From: JBAZQS01 sp041645075
Lineage (GTDB): Bacteria; Patescibacteriota; Patescibacteriia; 2-01-FULL-39-33
Assembly (NCBI GenBank): GCA_041645075.1
Contig: JBAZQS010000016.1
Span: forward strand, 1 to 16,996
Reading direction: 5' to 3'
Length of the DNA stretch: 16,996 bases
In this document: positions 7,988 to 11,460 of the stretch, piece by piece
How the letters are laid out: each line of letters starts with the position of its first letter
How positions within the stretch are numbered: position 1 is the first letter of the stretch
Translations under genes and position numbers: made by a program
The notes under the pieces: generated by a model
Seen by the model: only the letters and a program-made list of their open reading frames with translations
What the model was told of the DNA's origin: nothing
The model's database searches: none

Positions 7988-8093
7988 CCCCGCCAAATAT
8001 CTGGGCTCATAGTACAGCGGTAGTACGCCGCATTCGCATTGCGGAGACGCGAGTTCGATTCTCGCTGAGTCCAAACCAATTTGGCGGGGCGGG
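7988..8093 (+). other. anticodon-loop insertion 1 (intron-like, 106 nt) carrying tRNA-Ala
   Basis: It starts CCCCGCCAAAT (7988-7998), which pairs perfectly over 11 bp with ATTTGGCGGGG (8079-8089), and ends CGGG. The loop of this helix is a complete tRNA with a 4-nt and a 5-nt linker. The same frame occurs in insertion 2 (8298-8408), with compensating base changes. It is too short for a group I or II intron, and no open reading frame or catalytic core is visible. Confidence 0.65.
8003..8073 (+). tRNA. tRNA-Ala(CGC), complete, nested inside the preceding tRNA
   Basis: 71 nt. The acceptor GGGCTCA/TGAGTCC has the diagnostic G3:U70 pair, the D stem is GTAC/GTAC, the anticodon stem CCGCA/TGCGG encloses the loop TTCGCAT (anticodon CGC, reads GCG), and the T arm is GCGAG-TTCGATT-CTCGC. 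The discriminator is A73 and CCA is not encoded. All elements are canonical. The whole gene lies in the anticodon loop of the host tRNA at 7951-8129. Confidence 0.92.
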
Positions 8094-8173
8094 TTGTAGA
8101 GGTAAGGGGTCCGAGTCCCCTCGAGTCCAATAATTAGCTTAAAATTTTAATTTTGGACATTTAGCTCAGTTGG

Positions 8174-8280
8174 GTCGAGGCGGAGCCGAGACGGGTTGGA
8201 AGCGAAGCAAGCCGAGCACCAAGCGAGGCGTAGATGAGCGTCGACAAATCTGCCGGTGACAGATTTGACGCCAACCCAGG
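8174..8280 (+). other. 107-nt D-loop insertion in the interrupted tRNA-Val
   Basis: A GC- and purine-rich stretch sits between G18-G19 and the last three D-loop bases. Because GG flanks both ends, the boundary can slide by two bases. Internal structure: GGGTTGG (8193-8199) pairs with CCAACCC (8271-8277), and CAAATCTG (8245-8252) pairs with CAGATTTG (8260-8267) around a 7-nt loop. GTCGA occurs at both 8174 and 8240. No tRNA and no ORF with a start signal are inside. It could be an RNA insertion removed or tolerated after transcription, or a small mobile palindrome. Confidence 0.5.
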
Positions 8281-8297
8281 ATAGAGCGTTCGATTCA

Positions 8298-8408
8298 CCC
8301 CGTTAAATTTTATGGACACATAGCTCAGTCGGTTAGAGCGCGCCGTTCACATCGGCGAGGTCGTAGGTTCGAATCCTATTGTGTCCAATTAGTATTTAAC
8401 AGGGTGAA
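8298..8408 (+). other. anticodon-loop insertion 2 (intron-like, 111 nt) carrying tRNA-Val
   Basis: It begins CCCCGTTAAAT (8298-8308) and closes with ATTTAACAGGG (8394-8404), forming 10 of 11 pairs with one C-A mismatch. The helix extends by four more pairs into the exon (8294-8297 with 8405-8408). The tRNA between has 5-nt and 6-nt linkers. Compared with insertion 1, the two C:G pairs at 7993-7994 are replaced by two T:A pairs at 8303-8304. Confidence 0.65.
8314..8387 (+). tRNA. tRNA-Val(CAC), complete, nested inside the preceding tRNA
   Basis: 74 nt. The acceptor is GGACACA/TGTGTCC, the D stem GCTC/GAGC with loop AGTCGGTTA, the anticodon stem CGCCG/CGGCG with loop TTCACAT (anticodon CAC, reads GUG), the variable loop AGGTC, the T arm GTAGG-TTCGAAT-CCTAT (one G:U) and the discriminator A. 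No CCA is encoded. It lies within the anticodon loop of the host at 8155-8446. Confidence 0.93.
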
Positions 8409-8464
8409 CATTCGAAAGGTCACAGGTTCAAATCCTGTAATGTCCACATCCAAGTATTTTAAAA

Positions 8465-8493
8465 TTGACAAGATATAAAATATTTGATACGAT
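8465..8493 (+). promoter_or_regulatory. promoter of the HAD hydrolase gene
   Basis: TTGACA (8465-8470), a 17-base spacer and TACGAT (8488-8493). The -35 is a perfect match and the -10 is 4 of 6. It overlaps a possible TTG start of the downstream frame, which is therefore rejected as the start. Confidence 0.65.
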
Positions 8494-8545
8494 TTTAATT
8501 CGCACATTTAATTCGCTCATTCTAAAAATAAAGGAGAGAATGCCC

Positions 8546-9166
8546 ATGCCGATAAAAGGGATTATATTTGATTGGGATGGCGTTATGCTGGACAGCATCA
8601 AGATTGTTTATTCGGGTATGCGCGCTGTTTTTAACCACTTCGGCGTTAAGCCCCCGTCACTGACTAATTTTCATAAGAATTATCGCCAGCCCTTTAGTCA
8701 TTATTATAAAAAATTCGGGATTAATGCCGATGATGCCGAATTAAGGAGAATTTATTTTTTGGCGGCTGATACCGGCCGGGCGGAAATCTTTCCTGAATTC
8801 AAGGAGATTTTGTCGGCGCTTAAATTCTTAAATCTGCCGGTCGCGATTATCAGTTCGCATCCCCGAGATTTGATAATTAAAAGATTAGAGCGGGATAATT
8901 TAGAAAAAGAATTCGCAGTTATCGTGGGCCTGGCTTTTGACAAGGTTGAACCCATTCTGGATGTCTGTTCATGTTTTGGCGCGAAGCCGGAAGAGGTAAT
9001 TTTTGTCGGCGACATGCTTTCCGATATGCGCGACGGCAAAAATGCCGAAGTGTGCGCGGTTGGCTTTGACGGCGGCTATGGCCACTATCGCGCGCTTATT
9101 AAAGCGGGCGCGGAGCATTGTATTTGCCGCCACGCGCAAATCTTATCAATAATATTAAAAAAATAA
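8546..9166 (+). CDS. HAD-superfamily hydrolase (phosphoglycolate phosphatase/beta-phosphoglucomutase-like)
   Basis: 206 residues from the ATG at 8546, chosen because AAGGAG (8531-8536) lies nine bases upstream; the in-frame ATG at 8540 is too close to it. HAD motif I is FDWDGVMLDS (nucleophile D9, acid D11), motif II is the Ser in AIISSHP, and motif IV is VGDMLSDM, with the paired acidic residues that bind Mg2+. A helical cap lies between motifs I and II, giving a subclass I layout. It likely removes phosphate from a small sugar phosphate or related metabolite in the cytoplasm; the substrate cannot be told. It has its own promoter and terminator and is therefore probably monocistronic. Confidence 0.87.
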   Translation: MPIKGIIFDWDGVMLDSIKIVYSGMRAVFNHFGVKPPSLTNFHKNYRQPFSHYYKKFGINADDAELRRIYFLAADTGRAEIFPEFKEILSALKFLNLPVAIISSHPRDLIIKRLERDNLEKEFAVIVGLAFDKVEPILDVCSCFGAKPEEVIFVGDMLSDMRDGKNAEVCAVGFDGGYGHYRALIKAGAEHCICRHAQILSIILKK

Positions 9167-9196
9167 TGAGGCGCTTTGATGGGCCTCATTTTTTAT
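9164..9196 (+). terminator. intrinsic terminator, probably bidirectional
   Basis: ATGAGGC (9166-9172) pairs with GCCTCAT (9183-9189), with a 10-nt loop and a T6 tract downstream on the plus strand. The A-rich 5' side gives a T tract on the minus strand too, so it can serve both the HAD gene and the convergent trmO operon. Confidence 0.88.
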
Positions 9197-9258
9197 TTAC
9201 CTGTTTGTTGGCTTGATTCAATATCGGAAGGATCTTATTTTATGCCAAAGCGCGACAT

Positions 9259-9699
9259 TCATAATTCTAATTTATTAACCCAATCAGGTATCTTTGCATT
9301 TTCCACCTTATCATACTGCGGCCAATACGGTTTGATGTCGATTATTGGCGTGCCGTCTAAAATATCCAAACCCTTCACTTTTATTTTATTTCCTTCGCGC
9401 CCGATTAGCTTCACGGTCGTAATCGCAATCGGGTTTGGTCTTCGCGGACAACGGCAAGCAAAAATTCCGACAATCGGCACATCGGGATTGCCTTGCGGTC
9501 GATGTTTTATCACATAATCTTTGACCTCGTCCATCCAATACACGATAATCACATGAGAATAATCATCTAGGCCATCTAAGGCCTCGGTAAATTTTTCGTC
9601 AACTATTATTTCCGAAATTTCATCGGCAAAATTCCCGAATCTCGGTTCTTTGATATTATTTTTTACGAATCCTATCGGTTTTAAGTGGATTTTTTCCAT
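9259..9699 (-). CDS. trmO: TrmO-family tRNA (t6A37) N6-methyltransferase
   Basis: 146 residues, matching the core beta-barrel (UPF0066/TsaA/YaeB) domain; the E. coli protein has an extra C-terminal domain that is absent here. Signature blocks are LKPIGFVKNN, the conserved centre RPQGNPDVPIVGIFACR followed by RRPNPIAIT, and LDILDGTPIIDIKPY. In E. coli the enzyme methylates t6A at position 37 of tRNA-Thr using S-adenosylmethionine. Transfer of that function to this short homologue is inference. The stop is TGA, which supports the standard genetic code. No Shine-Dalgarno is seen. It is last in a minus-strand run after dfx, with a 29-base gap. It lies about 800 bases from an unusual tRNA cluster and 1.1 kb from tsaC, which acts earlier in t6A synthesis. 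Confidence 0.88.
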   Translation of the reverse strand: MEKIHLKPIGFVKNNIKEPRFGNFADEISEIIVDEKFTEALDGLDDYSHVIIVYWMDEVKDYVIKHRPQGNPDVPIVGIFACRCPRRPNPIAITTVKLIGREGNKIKVKGLDILDGTPIIDIKPYWPQYDKVENAKIPDWVNKLEL

Positions 9700-9728
9700 G
9701 GTAATGGTAATTATTTAACTAGATAAAT

Positions 9729-10103
9729 TTATGCTTTCCATAAACCATGAAGATTACAGTATTCTCTCGCTTCAATCCGCTCCGCCTCAATAGAAAATTC
9801 CGCTTCCGGCTTATCGCCTGGTTGCAAAAACTTTCTATAGGATTTTCCGTCGGCGATTATTTCTATCCATTCAATATAATGTTCTTCTTCCATTGGATGG
9901 GGGACGGTTCCAATCTTAACCAAAATTCCTTTTTCGGTTTTTTCAATCACGGGCAGGTGTTTTTCTTTACTGGCGTCAACCGTGTTTTCTTTCAGCCACG
10001 CCATTGGTTGGCCACAGCAAACAAGTTGCCCTGCTCCGGCATGTAGAATTTCAACTATATTGCCGCAAACATTACATTTGTAGATTTGTTTTTTCTCGGT
10101 CAT
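9729..10103 (-). CDS. dfx: desulfoferrodoxin (class I superoxide reductase)
   Basis: 124 residues, full family length. The N-terminal desulforedoxin domain has the Fe(Cys)4 ligands C10, C13, C29, C30 (YKCNVCG, VCCGQPM). The C-terminal catalytic domain has all five ligands of the active iron: H49, H69, H75, C116 and H119 (EKHLPVIE, PHPMEEEHYIEW, CNLHG). E47 and K48, which help in superoxide reduction, are also present. The enzyme reduces superoxide to hydrogen peroxide without making oxygen, typical of anaerobes. It lies between a hypothetical gene (24 bases upstream) and trmO (29 bases downstream) on the same strand. No Shine-Dalgarno is recognisable. The electron donor (usually rubredoxin) is not in the window. 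Confidence 0.95.
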   Translation of the reverse strand: MTEKKQIYKCNVCGNIVEILHAGAGQLVCCGQPMAWLKENTVDASKEKHLPVIEKTEKGILVKIGTVPHPMEEEHYIEWIEIIADGKSYRKFLQPGDKPEAEFSIEAERIEAREYCNLHGLWKA

Positions 10104-10127
10104 ATATTTCTGGTAATTTGTTATTGT

Positions 10128-10508
10128 TTATTCCTCTGACGCATCTTTTGATTCTATTTCTATTATTTCACCAGTTGGAGACAATTTTTGTTGTATAATT
10201 CCGATTTGCGGTTCATTAAATCGTTTTTTATTTAAATCATCCAACTCTTTTGAAGTGAGTTCTCGCAAACTTTGTTTGGAGAATTGTTGATCTATTAAAT
10301 TACCCTCGAACCCCACACTCCCTCGGCCATAATAATTGTCTTGATCTTCCTTATAAATAATCACAAGTTCACCTTCCTTATAATTTACATTAGTAAATTT
10401 GTGTGACGATGTTGTCTCGCCAGTAGTCATCATAAATTTTGGATGAGGTAATTCCGTTTTAGAATCTTCTTGTTCGGGCGAGTATCCGCCCATTTCTGGA
10501 TTGCTCAT
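10128..10508 (-). CDS. small hypothetical hydrophilic protein
   Basis: 126 residues; not recognised. The chain is hydrophilic with no signal peptide or membrane segment. The first ~35 residues (PEMGGYSPEQEDSKTELP) look disordered. The middle (NYKEGELVIIYKEDQDNYYG) could be a small beta-rich domain, and the end is acidic. It is likely real: its AT-rich base usage matches dfx and trmO, it lies 24 bases upstream of dfx on the same strand, and it seems to be the first gene of that run. No Shine-Dalgarno is visible. No function is proposed. Confidence 0.6.
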   Translation of the reverse strand: MSNPEMGGYSPEQEDSKTELPHPKFMMTTGETTSSHKFTNVNYKEGELVIIYKEDQDNYYGRGSVGFEGNLIDQQFSKQSLRELTSKELDDLNKKRFNEPQIGIIQQKLSPTGEIIEIESKDASEE

Positions 10509-10640
10509 AGTTTTTTTATGTTAATAAATTAATTATCAAGTTATGTTTGAGCATACAATAACAAATTACCATAAATATCAAAATTTCATGAAATTTGTGA
10601 CTTTTCGCTATTTATGGATAACAAGTTATATGCGGACAGG
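10509..10640. other. AT-rich divergent spacer
   Basis: This lies between the minus-strand hypothetical gene and the tsaC promoter. On the minus strand TTGTAT and GATAAT, 15 bases apart, could be a promoter for the dfx run, but the spacing is short. Nothing else is recognised. Confidence 0.35.
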
Positions 10641-10669
10641 TTGAATTAGTATTTAAAATTATATATAAT
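10641..10669 (+). promoter_or_regulatory. promoter upstream of tsaC
   Basis: TTGAAT (10641-10646), a 17-base spacer and a perfect TATAAT (10664-10669). Transcription would start near 10676, leaving a leader of about 120 bases before the tsaC ATG. Confidence 0.7.
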
Positions 10670-10689
10670 TCTTTTATTATCTTTATTAT

Positions 10690-10794
10690 ATCAGAGATTT
10701 CATTAAATTTGCAAATAAGGGCCCAAGATCAATTACCGGCGATCAAATCCGCGGTTATTTAGAAGAAAAATTATTTGGATTGAGAACAAATTAA
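10690..10794 (+). pseudogene. start-less coding-like fragment ahead of tsaC
   Basis: The frame is open from 10669 to a TAA at 10792-10794 and translates to a protein-like tail containing IKFANKGPRSITGDQIRGY and EEKLFGLRTN. It ends three bases before the tsaC ATG, the spacing of an operon neighbour. No ATG, GTG or TTG precedes it in frame, and a promoter sits just upstream. It may be the remnant of a truncated gene, a short gene using ATC or ATT as a start, or a chance frame in a leader. The protein family is not recognised. Confidence 0.3.
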
Positions 10795-10797
10795 AAC

Positions 10798-11370
10798 ATG
10801 TTTGGAGAAAATAAATCTGAAGAAATAATTAATATTTTAAAAAATGGTGGTATTGGTATTCTGCCGACTGATACGATTTATGGCTTGGTGGGGCGCGCTT
10901 TATTGCCAAGAACCGTGGAGAAAATTTATAAAGTCAGGAGAAGGCAACCCGATAAGCCGTTTATTATTTTAATAAACTCAATTGCTGATTTGAAATTATT
11001 TAACATTAAAATCAATAAAAAAACCAGAACAATTTTAAAAAAATATTGGCCGGGACCGGTGAGTATAATTCTGCCCTGCCCGGAAAAAGGGTTTGAATAT
11101 TTGCATCGGGGGACAAAAACCTTGGCTTTCCGCCTGTCGGATAAAAATGACTTAATAAAAATTTTAAAACAAACCGGGCCGCTGGTCGCGCCCAGCGCCA
11201 ATCCAGAGGGATTAGAACCGGCCAAGACCATAAAACAAGCAAAAAAATATTTTAATAACCAAGTTGATTTTTATTTTGATGCGGGCGCGATGGAATCCGA
11301 GCCGTCCACGCTGATAAGAATTGAAAACGGAAAAATTGAGATTTTAAGGCAGGGGGCGATCAAGATTTAA
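10798..11370 (+). CDS. tsaC: threonylcarbamoyl-AMP synthase (TsaC/Sua5, YrdC domain)
   Basis: 190 residues, the length of a TsaC-type (YrdC domain only) enzyme without the Sua5 C-terminal extension. It makes threonylcarbamoyl-AMP from threonine, bicarbonate and ATP, the first step of t6A37 synthesis in tRNAs that read ANN codons (including Lys-UUU). Landmarks are GIGILPTDTIYGLVGRA near the N-terminus, the KVRRRQPDKPF nucleotide/bicarbonate-binding block, YWPGPVSIIL, AFRLSD and the SAN motif in LVAPSANPEG. The C-terminal PSTLIRIENG and ILRQGAIK blocks are also typical. No strong Shine-Dalgarno precedes the ATG. A promoter lies 120 bases upstream. It is AT-rich like most of the window, in contrast to the following fucI. 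Confidence 0.94.
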   Translation: MFGENKSEEIINILKNGGIGILPTDTIYGLVGRALLPRTVEKIYKVRRRQPDKPFIILINSIADLKLFNIKINKKTRTILKKYWPGPVSIILPCPEKGFEYLHRGTKTLAFRLSDKNDLIKILKQTGPLVAPSANPEGLEPAKTIKQAKKYFNNQVDFYFDAGAMESEPSTLIRIENGKIEILRQGAIKI

Positions 11371-11381
11371 TTATAATAATC

Positions 11382-11409
11382 TTGACAATTCGGCTGGTTT
11401 TGTTAGAAT
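11382..11409 (+). promoter_or_regulatory. consensus-type promoter of fucI
   Basis: TTGACA (11382-11387), a 16-base spacer and TAGAAT (11404-11409). This is a perfect -35 and a 5 of 6 -10. It begins 11 bases after the tsaC stop. Confidence 0.8.
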
Positions 11410-11417
11410 GTAGCTAG

Positions 11418-11435
11418 TTTAGCAATATTGCTAAA
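11418..11435 (+). promoter_or_regulatory. 18-nt perfect palindrome downstream of the fucI promoter, candidate operator
   Basis: TTTAGCAATATTGCTAAA is exactly self-complementary. It starts nine bases after the -10 box, so it covers the first transcribed bases, where a repressor dimer would block initiation. No regulator gene is in the window. It could also fold as a weak hairpin in the 5' leader. Confidence 0.5.
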
Positions 11436-11460
11436 AGTACCATTTACAAGGAGGAAAGGC

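Larger units (their letters stand above)
7951..8129 (+). tRNA. interrupted tRNA, best read as tRNA-Lys(UUU), with a tRNA-containing insertion in its anticodon loop
   Basis: Two separated parts make a full cloverleaf. The acceptor GGGCTCG pairs with CGAGTCC over 7 bp; the D stem is GCTC/GAGC; the anticodon stem CTACA (7977-7981) pairs with TGTAG (8095-8099); the T stem AGGGG pairs with CCCCT; the discriminator is A8129; no CCA is encoded. The anticodon loop starts TTTTTA and is then interrupted until T8094. Removing 7988-8093 leaves the 7-nt loop TTTTTAT (U33, anticodon UUU, A37), which is canonical for lysine, and a 73-nt tRNA. Oddities: pair 3:70 is G:U, the main alanine identity element, and T-loop position 55 is C (TCCGAGT). 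All stems are intact, which argues against a dead gene. Isotype and exact junctions are inferred; no splicing evidence is available. Confidence 0.65.
8155..8446 (+). tRNA. doubly interrupted tRNA, best read as tRNA-Val(CAC)
   Basis: The three exonic parts are about 8155-8173, 8281-8297 and 8409-8446. The acceptor GGACATT pairs perfectly with AATGTCC, the D stem is GCTC/GAGC, the anticodon stem TTCGA (8289-8293) pairs with TCGAA (8412-8416), the T arm is ACAGG-TTCAAAT-CCTGT, and the discriminator is A8446. Removing 8174-8280 restores a 9-nt D loop (AGTTGGATA), the same length as in the nested tRNA-Val. Removing 8298-8408 restores the loop TTCACAT (anticodon CAC). The result is a 74-nt tRNA, again equal in length to the nested one. 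All four stems pair fully, so selection seems to have kept it. It could instead be a decayed copy superseded by the nested tRNA-Val of the same anticodon. Junctions are inferred. Confidence 0.6.

Noticed and set aside
7988..8093. Group I or group II intron in the tRNA
   Set aside because: 106 nt, of which 71 nt are a complete tRNA, leaves no room for a catalytic core; no P3/P7-like or domain V-like elements are seen.
7982..8094. Canonical archaeal bulge-helix-bulge splice motif
   Set aside because: An alternative ACCC/GGGT 4-bp helix can be drawn, but the bulges would be 5 and 4 nt, and the second locus does not form the same bulges. I keep only the general comparison with split tRNAs.
7951..8129. 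tmRNA (because of the alanine-type acceptor with internal insertion)
   Set aside because: The outer molecule has a normal 4-bp D stem and full anticodon stem, and no tag-peptide frame or pseudoknots are present.
7879..8133. Open frame of 84 residues over the first tRNA pair
   Set aside because: It runs straight through tRNA stems and has no ribosome site; the RNA structure explains the sequence.
8465..8545. Upstream TTG start for the HAD hydrolase
   Set aside because: The TTG is part of the TTGACA -35 box, and the added residues precede the conserved N-terminus. The ATG at 8546 has a well-spaced AAGGAG.
9176..9517. Plus-strand frame opposite trmO
   Set aside because: It overlaps the terminator and the antisense of clear TrmO motifs; no ribosome site.
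11428..11460. Upstream TTG start for fucI
   Set aside because: It lies inside the 18-nt palindrome and has no ribosome site; the ATG at 11461 has AAGGAGG six bases upstream.
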